The notes under the pieces were generated by a model. It did no database searches. It had not been told where the DNA came from and worked only from the letters and a program-made list of their open reading frames with translations. A program made the translations under genes and the position numbers. Below, piece after piece: positions 36,536 through 46,818 of a stretch of DNA of 64,000 bases. Source of the DNA: Candidimonas sp. SYP-B2681 (GTDB lineage Bacteria; Pseudomonadota; Gammaproteobacteria; Burkholderiales; Burkholderiaceae_B). The stretch's first letter is position 1. Every line of letters starts with the position of its first letter. The DNA lies in the NCBI RefSeq assembly GCF_003971065.1, contig NZ_RYDV01000007.1, forward strand, positions 186,001 through 250,000. The letters run 5' to 3'.

Positions 36536-36804
36536 TGCTCTAAAAACTCCCAGTTCCTACACATGCCCAGCGAGACTTTGCCCAGTGCTTGCAGCTCGCG
36601 CACAACCGACATTGCCTCGAGGGTCCCCAGCCATTGCTTAACGAAAAGCGATGCATGCGGGCCTTCCAGTTGCTCGGCAATGCCGGGTGCAATTTCGCTG
36701 ATATAGCGAATTGCCACGACCTGGCCATTCAGCGTAGCGGCAAGCGCCCAGCCGTCGCCACGGTAGGAGCCAGCCAATGATTCAGGGATAGGGTAGGTAT
36801 TCAT
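36532..36804 (-). CDS. Small hypothetical protein (90 residues)
   Basis: Starts MNTYPIPESLAGSYRGDGWAL and has a compact, mixed composition (GQVVAIRYISEIAPGIAEQLEG) consistent with a folded protein. The start at 36804 is chosen over 36885 because the longer lead crosses the tRNA terminator region. Its stop overlaps the next gene. No family was recognised. Confidence 0.5.
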   Translation of the reverse strand: MNTYPIPESLAGSYRGDGWALAATLNGQVVAIRYISEIAPGIAEQLEGPHASLFVKQWLGTLEAMSVVRELQALGKVSLGMCRNWEFLEQ

Positions 36805-36883
36805 AGAGCGCGATTGATGTAGAGTGCTCCATGGCTCGAGCACTGTATTGATACACAGTAGTTGTACCATAAGTCTAGAACAC

Positions 36884-36909
36884 AAAAAAGCCCACCGGTC
36901 AGGCGGGCT
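36884..36909 (-). terminator. Rho-independent terminator downstream of tRNA-Met
   Basis: On the minus strand AGCCCGCC (36909-36902) pairs with GGTGGGCT (36896-36889), with one G-U pair, followed by six T residues. It lies 88 nt after the tRNA-Met 3' end. Confidence 0.8.
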
Positions 36910-36951
36910 GAATTAAAACTACTTCAATTATGGCAAGGTTTCCCCCGCCAC

Positions 36952-36975
36952 AAAAACAAAACGGGCTCCCGTTTT
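36952..36975 (-). terminator. First terminator after tRNA-Met
   Basis: On the minus strand AAAACGGG (36975-36968) pairs with CCCGTTTT (36965-36958), followed by GTTTTTG. It lies 22 nt after the tRNA 3' end, so the tRNA has tandem terminators. Confidence 0.7.
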
Positions 36976-36996
36976 ACCGGAAACCCGCATGAATAC

Positions 36997-37075
<79 letters not shown>

Positions 37076-37254
37076 TTGATGATTTCGTTTTGGTTTTGCA
37101 CCAGGTTTTTACTCAATCGATCAGCCCGCAATTATTACATAAACGGCAAATGCTTGCCTGAGCTCATGATGACGTGCTCCGCTATTTTATTTCATAGGCT
37201 GACTTGCCTTCTTAACGGTGGTATCGTTGCGCGAAATCGGGTCGGAGAAGACGA

Positions 37255-40200
37255 GTGTATCGGATCAAAGCGGCGGTTCTGGCGTGGGCCTTATCTCTGT
37301 CTCCGGCCTGGGGGGCGCAGATCGTCAAATTTTCGCCGCAAGGTACGGTGTCGGTGGTGGAAAGCGCCACGCTGACTTTCGATACGGATGTCGTTGCATT
37401 CGGCGATGATCAGGCCGCCGCCCCGGTCGATGTGGATTGCAACGATCCTGATGTAAAAGGCGACGGGCGTTGGCTCGACACCCGCCGCTGGTCTTACGTG
37501 TTCCAGTCCCCGCTGGCGGCGGGCGTTAGCTGCACAGCGCGGGTCAGGTCGGCGTTCCGTACGCTGGCAAATGAAGTGCTAGGCGGCAAGACCAGTTTTG
37601 CGTTTCAGACCGGCGGTCCGGTAGTGGTGGATTCGCGGCCTTATGGCTCGACCATAGACGAAGACCAGGTGTTCTTGCTGCGCTTTAACGGTCAAGTGGA
37701 CGTTGATACGTTGCTGGCTCATGCACGTTGCCGGGTCGAAGGTTTGGGCGAAGCGGTGCCGGTGCGTCTCATTACTGGCGAGGCGCGTACAGCTATCTTG
37801 AATACGTCCTACTATTCCAGGGCGCAAGCGATGGACACCGCAGCAACACAGATGCTGCAATGCCAGCGACGCTTGCCTGCAGAAGCTCGTGTCCAGCTGG
37901 TCTTAGGGCCTGGTATCGCGACCCGTTCGGAAAATCGTCCTGCTGTAGCAAGCACGAAGGCGAAAGTGCTTGATTACACGGTGCGGCCGGGGTTCAAGGC
38001 GACGTTCAGCTGCCAGCGTGAGAATTCCAGCAAGCCTTGCACGCCGGTTTCTTCTTTCAGCCTTGAATTCTCAGCACCGATTTCGCGAGATCAGGCAGAA
38101 AGAATACGTTTGAAGACACCATCGTCGGAGCTTGCTCCATGGATGGGCCGCAATGATACTGACCGGGGCGATTTGTCGCGCATTCAGTTTAAGGGGCCTT
38201 TCCCCGAGCTTTCCAGTCTTGTGCTGATGTTGCCTGAGAACTTGACTGACGACGCGGGTCGAGCGCTGGTCAATGCGGACCAATTCCCGTTGAAAATTCA
38301 AACGGCAGAGTTCCCGCCGTTGGTCAAGTTTGCGGCCGCGCCTTTTGGTGTGGTTGAACGTTACGCGGATTCGTCCGCACGGGGCAAGGGCGCTCAAACG
38401 CCTGCAACCTTACCTTTAACGCTGCGCAATGTGGAATCCGCCCTGAGTACGGAAGAGATCGCGCTTTCCGCCGGCAGAATGAGCGACTACGCAGCACAGG
38501 GCGATGCGGAGGTATTGCGCTGGTATGCGCGGGTGCGCCGTCTGAACGAAAGTCGCTGGACGGCAAATCAACTTAACGACATTATGGCTGACAGGCAGCC
38601 ACGTTCGGAGGACGAACCTGCCATCGATGCCCGCGCGTTCTCCGCCCTGAAAGCGTTTGCCAATACGCGCGAGCTGGTCTTGCCGGGCATCAGTACCGAT
38701 GCGGTTAGGCCGTTTGAAGTCATCGGGGTACCGATCGATGAGCCGGGATTTCATGTGCTCGAGGTAGAGTCTACGCGGCTTGGGGGTTCATTGCTATCAG
38801 GTGGCGGGCCGATGTATGTGCGAACCACCGCCCTGGTAACCAACCTGGGGGTGCATATCAAGACCGGTCGCGACGATATATTGGCTTGGGTCACGACGTT
38901 GGACAATGGCCTGGTGGTGCCGAATGCCGCGATTGTGGTCTTGAGCTGTTCCGGCGAAATTGTTGCCAAGGGTACGACAGACGAGAATGGAATCTGGCAC
39001 CATCGGCATCGATTGAACGTGCCAAATTATTGCGAGGACACCGGTTTGACTGGTACCTATGTATCAGCCCGAATCGAGGCTGCTCACCCCATGGCCCGCG
39101 GTAAAGCGGATTTTTCCTTTGCGTTTTCAGACTGGAATCGGGGTATTGAATCTTGGCGCTTCAATGTTCCAACTAATACCAGCGCTAAACCTACCGTCGC
39201 CGCACACACTCTGTTCGATAGGACTCTGTTGCGGGCGGGCGACACCGTGTCCATGAAGCACTTTGTGCGTGTTCAGACCCGCAACGGCCTGGCATTGCCT
39301 GCTGCAGATAACTATCCCACCAAGCTGATCATTGAACATCAAGAGATGGGTCAGCAATACCAGATCCCTCTTAACTGGACTAACACGCAGTCCGGCGGCG
39401 TGTCTGCCACTACTAGCTTTGTCGTTCCGAAAACCGCGAAGCTAGGCATGTATTCGGTCCGTATGACGGATTCGGCTGATAACTGGTACGGGTCAGCTCA
39501 ATTCAGGGTCGAAGAATTCAAGCTTCCGTTGTTAACGGGTCAGCTCAAGATAAGTGATAGCGCCGGCTCTGGAGTGTTGGTTGCACCACAGAAGTTGAAT
39601 GCTGATATCCAGGTCTCGTATGTTTCCGGCGGGGCGGCAGCGCAGTTGCCGGTTCAGCTATCGGCAGTCTTGCGCGAGCGGTGGTTGAGTTTTCCTGAGT
39701 ATGAGGATTATTCGTTTAGCCCGCCTGACGAGCGAGAGGGAACGTCGGATCAGCCCGATACCGATTCGGTATCGGGATCTGACCAAACCATTAAGCAATC
39801 ACTTTTCCTTGATAAACAGGCGCTGGTCTTGGATCGACAGGGCGGGGGGCGTATCGCCATTACGTCTTTACCAGCCATTACCCGACCGCAGACCATGGTG
39901 TTCGAGACAAGTTTTTCAGACCCGAATGGCGAAATACAGACGTTGGCTCAATCATTACCCGTGTGGCCGGCGGCCATTCAGGCGGGTGTACGCGCAGATA
40001 GCTCGGTGCAGGCCGCCAAGCCCGCTCATGTCAGCGCTCTTGCGCTGTCGCCTCAAGGTGTTCCGCAGGCCGATATTGCGATGGCCGTTACGGCGGTGGC
40101 CCGCACAACGTATTCCACCCGTAAACGGATGGTGGGCGGTTTCTACAGTTACGATAACCATACGGAAATCCGCGAGCTAGGCACGGTTTGCGAAGGCAAA

Positions 40201-43200
40201 ACCAATATGAAGGGCGAGCTGGACTGCACAATCGAACTGGATGCATCGGGTGCTGTTCAATTGGTTGCAAGGGCTAAAGATGCACAGGGGCGCGAGTCTC
40301 GGGCTGAGTCGACGGTATGGGTCATGGGGGAAGACGACTTGTGGTTCGGCGGTGGAAACGATGATCGCATCGATGTCATACCGGTAAAAAAAACCTGGAA
40401 ATCAGGGGAAGTGGCTCAATTTCAGGTTCGTATGCCTTTTCGGCACGCGACAGCGCTAGTCGCTGTTGAACGCGAGGGAGTTTTGCAAACCAGGGTCGTC
40501 CGGCTGCTGGGTAAAGACCCAATCATCAGCCTGCCCATTGAGGCCGACTGGGGGCCCAATGTTTATGTTTCGGTGCTCGCCTTGCGTGGGCGTTTGCACA
40601 AGGTTCCATGGTATTCATTTTTTACTGAGGGCTGGCAGGAACCGCAGTCCTGGTATAGCGCTTTTGTCGAAGCGTCAAAAAATCTTGCACCTCCCACCGC
40701 TCTCATCGACCTGGCTAAACCCAGCTTCCGTTTCGGACTGACTGAAATACGGGTGTCCGATGAGAGCGATCAATTGCACGTCAAGATAAGCACGAATAAG
40801 CAAAATTACCGACTGCGAGAGAAAGCGGTAGTCACTTTGCATGTGACGACGCCTGACGGGAAACCGGCAGCCTATGGCACCGTCGCCTTTGCAGCCGTAG
40901 ATCAGGCCTTGCTGGAGCTTGCCCCGAATGAAAGCTGGGATGTACTCTCTGCGATGCGTCAGTTTCGTAGCTACGGCGTAGATACAGCAACGGCGCAAAT
41001 GGAGATAGTCGGGCGCCGGCACTACGGGCGGAAAGCTCAGCCTGCCGGCGGGGGCGGAGGCATGAGCCCCACCCGCGAATTACTCGATACGCTGTTGTTA
41101 TGGAAACCGGACATCCAACTGGATGCGGAAGGCAAAGCGCAGCTTTCTTTACCGCTAAATGACTCTATTACCCGTTTCAAGCTGGTGGCAGTCGCTGATT
41201 TTGGTTCGGCGCGCTTTGGTACCGGCAGCCAGAGTATTGCCAGCACGCAAGATCTTCAAATCATTTCCGGCCTGCCGACTGTGATTCGCGAGGGCGACCA
41301 TTATCTGGCGATGGCGAGCGTGCGCAACTCTACAGAACGGGACATGCAACTGGAAGTGACAGCGTCCTACGTGGGCAGTGGCGTGCCCGATCACCAACTT
41401 GCCGCGCAAAAAATCCACCTTGCGTCCGGTGCTGCCCACACCGTCAGTTGGAAGGTTCAGGCGCCTGAAAGTACGGGGTGGGAAAAAAGCTCCACATTGA
41501 CATGGACCTTCCAGGTGCAAGAGCAGGACGACAGCAGCGCGAATGCCGCATCTGACAAGCTGCTATTTAATCAGACGCTTATCGCGGCCGTTCCGGTTAC
41601 CGCGCGCCAGGCGACGCTTTTGCCCCTGGAGTCCGACGCGCCTGTTGTCAGCTTACCGGTTTCCGTTCCGACGAATGCGGCCGTGGACGCCAGTGGAAAG
41701 CCTCGCGGCGGCCTTCGGGTCCATGTCCAGTCGAGCCTGGCCGGCGGGCTAACCGGTGTACAGGAATGGTTCAAGTCTTACCCATACACCTGTCTGGAGC
41801 AATCAAGCTCCATCGCAATAGGTTTGCGCGATGTCACGCAGTGGCAAGGCATCATGCATAAGCTGCCTGATTATCTGGATGCTGATGGCCTGGTTAGTTA
41901 TTTCCCCGGCTCTCTGCGGGGAAACGAAGTATTGACCGCCTATTTATTGACCGCCAGCCATGAGGCTCAAGCCCTGGGGCTCGATTTTGTTATTCCAGAG
42001 GCAATTCGGCTGTCGATGACGCGGGGACTGCTTGCCTTTGTTGAGGGCAACATAACAAGACCTCGCTGGTCGCCAGAAAGAGACCTGGATGCCCGCAAAC
42101 TGATAGTGCTTGAGGCATTGTCGCGATACCGTCTGGTTCAACCGCGCATGGTCGATAGCATTGCGATCGATCCTGACGCTTGGCCTACCTCGGCGGTTAT
42201 TGATTGGATGGCGATACTCCAGCGCATGCCGGCCATTCCCAACCAGAAACTGCAATTACACCAGGCGGAGCAGATTCTTCGGGCCCGATTGCTGGTCCGC
42301 GGTACAACGGCAACGTTTGGAGACTCAGCGCAAAACAACTGGTGGTGGCTCATGATCAGCCCGGAAACTAACCTTGCCAAACTGATAATGACGACGGTGG
42401 GGCAACCGCGATGGCAGGAAGATTTGCCGCGCCTGGCACAAGGTTTATTAAGCCTTCAAAGCAAGGGAGCCTGGCACACTACGACGGCCAATTTGCTCGG
42501 CACTTTGGCTATCGAAAAATTTGCGCAGTCTTTCGAGGGCACACGTGTGTCGGGTCGTGTGCAGGTCGGTAGCCTTGCCGGTGGATCTCCGCACATATTC
42601 GACTGGCCTAGGCCTGCGCCGAACGCTTTGGCATCCGAGCACGACGTTATTCAGGCGTGGCCGCAGGAGTCTTCCAGCACGCTTACGCTGCAACAGCAGG
42701 GGCAGGGAACGGTGTGGGCCATGGTGAGCTCGCTGGCGGCAGTGCCTGTCGTCAAACCAGTGATGGCAGGCTACAGCATTTCCCGTAGCATGCACCCGAT
42801 CTCGCAAGCGCTACCTGGCGTGTGGTCGCGGGGCGATGTTTATCGTGTGAAGCTTGATATTGCTGCCAAAACCGCCACGACGTGGGCAGTGCTGACTGAC
42901 GCCATTCCGGCCGGCGCAACGATTCTTGGCAGCGGCCTGGGGCGCGATTCGAGCATTGCGACACAGACTGAAGCTGTAAAGGGTTGGTACGCACCGAGCT
43001 TTGTCGAGCGCAGCTTCGAAGGCTATCGGGCTTATTACGAGTATCTGCCAGCAGGGTCATCCACAATTGAATATACGGTAAGACTAAACACTGCGGGCCA
43101 GTTTCAATTACCGCCAACCCGCATGGAAGCGATGTACCAGCCCGATGTTTATGGGGAATTGCCTCATGCTGGGCGTTTCACTGTCGAACTCGAAAAAGTC

Positions 43201-43206
43201 GACTGA
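37255..43206 (+). CDS. Bacterial alpha-2-macroglobulin family protein (periplasmic protease trap)
   Basis: 1983 residues. A signal peptide (MYRIKAAVLAWALSLSPAWG) has no lipobox Cys, so the protein is likely soluble periplasmic. It contains successive macroglobulin-like domains, and the thioester motif YTCLEQ with Cys1513 and Gln1516 that covalently traps attacking proteases. The GGGGGMSPTRELLDT stretch (about 1263-1277) is probably the bait-domain/linker region. Start is GTG at 37255 with GGAGAAG just upstream. pbpC starts 2 nt after its stop; the alpha-2-macroglobulin/PBP1C pair is a conserved unit thought to defend and repair the envelope. Confidence 0.93.
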   Translation: MYRIKAAVLAWALSLSPAWGAQIVKFSPQGTVSVVESATLTFDTDVVAFGDDQAAAPVDVDCNDPDVKGDGRWLDTRRWSYVFQSPLAAGVSCTARVRSAFRTLANEVLGGKTSFAFQTGGPVVVDSRPYGSTIDEDQVFLLRFNGQVDVDTLLAHARCRVEGLGEAVPVRLITGEARTAILNTSYYSRAQAMDTAATQMLQCQRRLPAEARVQLVLGPGIATRSENRPAVASTKAKVLDYTVRPGFKATFSCQRENSSKPCTPVSSFSLEFSAPISRDQAERIRLKTPSSELAPWMGRNDTDRGDLSRIQFKGPFPELSSLVLMLPENLTDDAGRALVNADQFPLKIQTAEFPPLVKFAAAPFGVVERYADSSARGKGAQTPATLPLTLRNVESALSTEEIALSAGRMSDYAAQGDAEVLRWYARVRRLNESRWTANQLNDIMADRQPRSEDEPAIDARAFSALKAFANTRELVLPGISTDAVRPFEVIGVPIDEPGFHVLEVESTRLGGSLLSGGGPMYVRTTALVTNLGVHIKTGRDDILAWVTTLDNGLVVPNAAIVVLSCSGEIVAKGTTDENGIWHHRHRLNVPNYCEDTGLTGTYVSARIEAAHPMARGKADFSFAFSDWNRGIESWRFNVPTNTSAKPTVAAHTLFDRTLLRAGDTVSMKHFVRVQTRNGLALPAADNYPTKLIIEHQEMGQQYQIPLNWTNTQSGGVSATTSFVVPKTAKLGMYSVRMTDSADNWYGSAQFRVEEFKLPLLTGQLKISDSAGSGVLVAPQKLNADIQVSYVSGGAAAQLPVQLSAVLRERWLSFPEYEDYSFSPPDEREGTSDQPDTDSVSGSDQTIKQSLFLDKQALVLDRQGGGRIAITSLPAITRPQTMVFETSFSDPNGEIQTLAQSLPVWPAAIQAGVRADSSVQAAKPAHVSALALSPQGVPQADIAMAVTAVARTTYSTRKRMVGGFYSYDNHTEIRELGTVCEGKTNMKGELDCTIELDASGAVQLVARAKDAQGRESRAESTVWVMGEDDLWFGGGNDDRIDVIPVKKTWKSGEVAQFQVRMPFRHATALVAVEREGVLQTRVVRLLGKDPIISLPIEADWGPNVYVSVLALRGRLHKVPWYSFFTEGWQEPQSWYSAFVEASKNLAPPTALIDLAKPSFRFGLTEIRVSDESDQLHVKISTNKQNYRLREKAVVTLHVTTPDGKPAAYGTVAFAAVDQALLELAPNESWDVLSAMRQFRSYGVDTATAQMEIVGRRHYGRKAQPAGGGGGMSPTRELLDTLLLWKPDIQLDAEGKAQLSLPLNDSITRFKLVAVADFGSARFGTGSQSIASTQDLQIISGLPTVIREGDHYLAMASVRNSTERDMQLEVTASYVGSGVPDHQLAAQKIHLASGAAHTVSWKVQAPESTGWEKSSTLTWTFQVQEQDDSSANAASDKLLFNQTLIAAVPVTARQATLLPLESDAPVVSLPVSVPTNAAVDASGKPRGGLRVHVQSSLAGGLTGVQEWFKSYPYTCLEQSSSIAIGLRDVTQWQGIMHKLPDYLDADGLVSYFPGSLRGNEVLTAYLLTASHEAQALGLDFVIPEAIRLSMTRGLLAFVEGNITRPRWSPERDLDARKLIVLEALSRYRLVQPRMVDSIAIDPDAWPTSAVIDWMAILQRMPAIPNQKLQLHQAEQILRARLLVRGTTATFGDSAQNNWWWLMISPETNLAKLIMTTVGQPRWQEDLPRLAQGLLSLQSKGAWHTTTANLLGTLAIEKFAQSFEGTRVSGRVQVGSLAGGSPHIFDWPRPAPNALASEHDVIQAWPQESSSTLTLQQQGQGTVWAMVSSLAAVPVVKPVMAGYSISRSMHPISQALPGVWSRGDVYRVKLDIAAKTATTWAVLTDAIPAGATILGSGLGRDSSIATQTEAVKGWYAPSFVERSFEGYRAYYEYLPAGSSTIEYTVRLNTAGQFQLPPTRMEAMYQPDVYGELPHAGRFTVELEKVD

Positions 43207-43208
43207 CC

Positions 43209-45398
43209 ATGCCTCTCGTCATTGAAGCCAGAATGGTTTTCCCGAACTGGACTTGCCGTCTGGCGATACTGCTGGCGTGCTGGGCCAGCGGCGCTGCTGC
43301 GCAGCCTTCTGCTGAACAGGTCAAAGAGCAGTATCGTGCCTCGGATATTCGGGTGCTGGATCGAAACGGGCAAGTGCTGGACCGTATTCGCAGCGATTTT
43401 CAGGCACGGCGTGGCGATTGGGTAGAACTTGGCGATGTATCCGTTTCCTTGCAAAGGGCCGTTATATATTCCGAAGATCAACGCTTTTACCGGCATGCAG
43501 GGGTGGACTGGAAGGCAATTATTGCCGCCGGATGGGGTAATGTCATTCACGGGCAGCATCGTGGCGCGTCCACATTAAGCATGCAATTGGTGGGGCTGTT
43601 CACGAAAGAACTACGACGTGGCCGGTCTGGCCGTAGCCTGGCCCAGAAGTTCGATCAAGCTCGCCAAGCGCTGGCATTGGAGGAGCGCTGGAGCAAATCC
43701 CAGGTACTGGAAGCCTACCTGAACCTTGTTCCATTCCGAGGCGAACTAATTGGTATCGGTGCTCTGTCGCATGTGTTGTTCCAGAAACATCCGAGCGGCT
43801 TGAACGCGCGCGAGTCGGCTTTAGCTGCCGTGCTCTTGCGCGGCCCCAACGCTTCACAAACGGCGCTACAGCAAAGAGCCTGTGCGCTGCTGGTCGACAT
43901 GGGGTCGCCCCAAGAATGCGACGACTTGCGCAACTTCATTCGGTACACCTTGGCTCGCAGAAGTTTGCCATGGACCGACGCTGCCAGCCTCGCGCCTCAT
44001 TTCTCACGGCTGGCACTCGCGCAGCAAAATGGTGGCTTATCCGCTGGGCAGGCACTGCCCACTACGCTGGATGCTGACCTACAACGTTTCGCTCTGGGCA
44101 GTGTAGAGCGCCACCTGCAAGCGTTGGGAATGGCGAACGTGCGCGATGCTGCCATTGTGGTTTTAGAGAATCGAACCGGCGAGGTGCTGGCGTATATAGG
44201 GTCGTCGGGCGGGTTTTCTGACGCGCATCAAGTCGATCACGCTAGGGCGTTGCGTCAGGCGGGGTCCACGTTGAAACCGTTTCTGTACGCGCAGGCGATC
44301 GAGCAGCAGCGATTGACGGCGGTATCGTTGCTGAACGACGCGCCGTTGGATCTTCCTACGGGAAATGGACTTTATATTCCCCAAAACTACGATAAACGAT
44401 TCTCGGGCTGGGTAAGTGTGCGCACGGCGCTGGCCTCGTCCCTCAATATTCCTGCTGTTCGGACTCTACTGATGGTGACCCCGGACGCTTTCGCAAGGCG
44501 TCTTGTGAATTTGGGATTACCCTTGGAGCAGACGGGCGACTTCTATGGGTACAGTCTCGCGCTCGGCGGCGCCGACGTAACGCTGTTGGCGTTGACTAAT
44601 GCGTATCGCAGCTTCGCGGCTGCGGGCGTCCATTCGTCGGTGAAACTTGTACCAATATCGGGCCTACCGCAAGAGTCGAAACCAATCATGTCACCCGCGG
44701 CGACATGGATCGTCGGCGACATCTTGTCAGATCGTCAGGCGCGTGCCCGTACGTTCGGTCTGGACAGTCCGTTGTCAACGCCTTTCTGGACAGCGGTCAA
44801 GACCGGAACAAGCAAGGATATGCGCGATAACTGGTGCCTGGGGTGGTCGGCGCGGTATACGGTCGGGGTGTGGGTGGGTAACAGCGCTGGAGCCAGTATG
44901 CACGACGTATCCGGGGTGTCGGGGGCGGGGCCCATCTGGCATGACATTATGACGTATCTGCATCGCGAAGCGGCCAGCCACCAGTCAAAGCCACCGTCAG
45001 ATGTCCGCCGTACCAGGGTGGATTTCGAAGGGAACCTAGAGCCATCAAGGTGGGATTACTTCCTTGGGGATACGATGCTGACGCTCGTTGAACGCTCCTT
45101 TGATCCCACGAAAAGCGAGAGTGGCGCCGGGCGCATTGTATCTCCCGCTGACCAAACGATATTCGCGCTTGATCCAGATATTCCCTATCACCATCAGCGA
45201 ATTCGGTTTGCTGCGGGCAATGTTTCGGCAATAAGCGGTGATCTTCTGGCGTGGCGAGTGGATCAACGTCTCGTCGGGCGCGGGAACGCCATGCTCTGGA
45301 GACCCATGCCAGGCCGGCACCGAATCGAATTGCTGGACAACGACGGGAACGTTCTGGATCGCATATCGATTCAAGTCCGTGGAGCCATATCGCCATAA
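43209..45398 (+). CDS. pbpC: Penicillin-binding protein 1C
   Basis: 729 residues. An N-terminal signal/anchor (about 14-31) precedes a glycosyltransferase family 51 domain with EDQRFYRHAGVDW (catalytic Glu89) and STLSMQL. The transpeptidase domain has SxxK at 353-356 (STLK), SLN at 411-413 and KTG at 531-533. The C-terminal PBP1C-specific domain completes the protein. All catalytic motifs are intact. It is directly coupled to the alpha-2-macroglobulin gene. Confidence 0.95.
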   Translation: MPLVIEARMVFPNWTCRLAILLACWASGAAAQPSAEQVKEQYRASDIRVLDRNGQVLDRIRSDFQARRGDWVELGDVSVSLQRAVIYSEDQRFYRHAGVDWKAIIAAGWGNVIHGQHRGASTLSMQLVGLFTKELRRGRSGRSLAQKFDQARQALALEERWSKSQVLEAYLNLVPFRGELIGIGALSHVLFQKHPSGLNARESALAAVLLRGPNASQTALQQRACALLVDMGSPQECDDLRNFIRYTLARRSLPWTDAASLAPHFSRLALAQQNGGLSAGQALPTTLDADLQRFALGSVERHLQALGMANVRDAAIVVLENRTGEVLAYIGSSGGFSDAHQVDHARALRQAGSTLKPFLYAQAIEQQRLTAVSLLNDAPLDLPTGNGLYIPQNYDKRFSGWVSVRTALASSLNIPAVRTLLMVTPDAFARRLVNLGLPLEQTGDFYGYSLALGGADVTLLALTNAYRSFAAAGVHSSVKLVPISGLPQESKPIMSPAATWIVGDILSDRQARARTFGLDSPLSTPFWTAVKTGTSKDMRDNWCLGWSARYTVGVWVGNSAGASMHDVSGVSGAGPIWHDIMTYLHREAASHQSKPPSDVRRTRVDFEGNLEPSRWDYFLGDTMLTLVERSFDPTKSESGAGRIVSPADQTIFALDPDIPYHHQRIRFAAGNVSAISGDLLAWRVDQRLVGRGNAMLWRPMPGRHRIELLDNDGNVLDRISIQVRGAISP

Positions 45399-45500
45399 AC
45401 GCTAGCCATACCTATTACTACAACTCGACATACCTTGACTTATGTTCTTATGGCGACCTGTTAAACTTTTTCATTATTGAAAATCGTTGGGGGGAAATAG

Positions 45501-46109
45501 ATGAAAACTATACGCACGCTGGGTCGCATTCTTGTACCTGCCAGTTTGATATTTCTTGCTGCCTGCCAAACTGCGCCGGTTGACAAGACTGCGGCGCAAG
45601 CGCCTGCCACTACAGCCCCACAACCTGAAACTGAGCTCAAGGCTCAAGGTCAGGGCGCTTCGGTTGCTGTGTTTTTGGCCGATACCACCCTCCAGGCGGG
45701 TTGGACTCCAGTAAACCTTCAAACGGGCGTTCTTTATGTTAATCCACAGCCTGTGATCACGCGCGCGGATTTAAGCGGTATTCAGGCAGGTTCGAATAAG
45801 AACGGCGAAGGATTGCTTGCCCTGGAACTAAATGAAGCGGGCAAGAAAAAAGTGGCCGATATCACGAACAAAAATCCGAATAAACGGCTGGCGTTAGTTG
45901 TTGGCCGTACCATGATGGCGGCACCGGGCTATACGACTCCAGTTACCACCGGGCATCTGGTATTTGCCGTCGGAACGGAAGAAAACGCAACGGCGGCGGC
46001 GCGTGCCATTGCAGGTGAGCCTGATAGCGGCGCCTCTTCTATTCCTACAGCACCTGTCAGCGGTGGTACCGGTGGGTCGGGGGCTGCGGGTACAGGCTTG
46101 AAACCGTAA
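45501..46109 (+). CDS. Lipoprotein with SecD P1-head-like segment
   Basis: 202 residues. A lipoprotein signal ends LAAC (Cys22). A Pro/Ala/Thr linker follows, then a folded region: AVFLADTTLQAGWTPVN, LEL..AGKKKVADITNKNPNKRLALVVGRTMMAAP. This resembles the head subdomain of the SecDF P1 domain (LTPEGAKRFAELT...GKRLAIVLDGKVISAP-like). The tail is Gly/Ser/Thr/Pro-rich. It has no transmembrane channel domain, so it is not a translocase; its role is unknown. It has its own terminator. Confidence 0.7.
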   Translation: MKTIRTLGRILVPASLIFLAACQTAPVDKTAAQAPATTAPQPETELKAQGQGASVAVFLADTTLQAGWTPVNLQTGVLYVNPQPVITRADLSGIQAGSNKNGEGLLALELNEAGKKKVADITNKNPNKRLALVVGRTMMAAPGYTTPVTTGHLVFAVGTEENATAAARAIAGEPDSGASSIPTAPVSGGTGGSGAAGTGLKP

Positions 46110-46149
46110 TAACGCAAACTTACTACGGCGTCATGCCGAACTGACCAAA

Positions 46150-46180
46150 AAAACGGCACCGTGCAAGGTGCCGTTTTCTT
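46150..46180 (+). terminator. Rho-independent terminator after the SecD-like lipoprotein
   Basis: AAAACGGCACC (46150-46160) pairs with GGTGCCGTTTT (46167-46177) round a 6-nt loop, then CTT. Perfect 11-bp stem. Confidence 0.88.
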
Positions 46181-46238
46181 CTGGGGTCCGCAGGCGCGTA
46201 TTATATGGTTTGTCGCAGTGTCTTGGCGGTGAAAACAA

Positions 46239-46745
46239 ATGAATACTAATCAAGTCGGCCAATCTTGCGGGGTACAGGCTATTGCCGCGACACTGGCTTT
46301 AGGCTTCAAGTTTCTTGCCTGGATTAACGGTATAGGCGTCGTCGCCATACTTGCATTCGGTGTCGGCATCGTCCCTATCGATCTGGCGCCTCCGTGGCTA
46401 CGCGTCCCCTTGGCGGCGTTCTTAGGTGGCTTGGTGCTTGCAGCGCTAGGGCTTCTCTGGTCGTATTCTGTACAAGCCAGCCTGTTCAATCAGTCGCTGG
46501 CAGGCCGCAGGCGTCGTACGCATTGGATTCCTATGTTCTTCACAATCCTTGCGTACAGCTTTAGTTTGCTCGCCTTCGTTTGTGGATGCTGGTTTACGTT
46601 GAACCTCGCCAGTATGGTGTACCTGAGTTCGGAAGATGTTCCGTCCTCGAATTATCATGGTGGGGTGCCTTTCGACCAATTCAAAGATGGTGACGATTTC
46701 ATCTCTAACCCGCCGACACGCAGGGTTATGTTCGCAGGCTCGTAG
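46239..46745 (+). CDS. Hypothetical membrane protein
   Basis: 168 residues. Three hydrophobic segments are visible: about 14-46 (probably one or two helices), 58-78 and 100-127. The C-terminal 35 residues are hydrophilic. No family was recognised. It lies between the SecD-like lipoprotein terminator and the pyrB-like gene; no strong ribosome binding site is obvious (GGTGAAAAC). Confidence 0.6.
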   Translation: MNTNQVGQSCGVQAIAATLALGFKFLAWINGIGVVAILAFGVGIVPIDLAPPWLRVPLAAFLGGLVLAALGLLWSYSVQASLFNQSLAGRRRRTHWIPMFFTILAYSFSLLAFVCGCWFTLNLASMVYLSSEDVPSSNYHGGVPFDQFKDGDDFISNPPTRRVMFAGS

Positions 46746-46818
46746 GTTCTTCTTGAAACTTCGTTGTATTTTGTCGGCATAGTTCAATAAATACTCGTCA
46801 AGGACAGCTCGACGAAAT

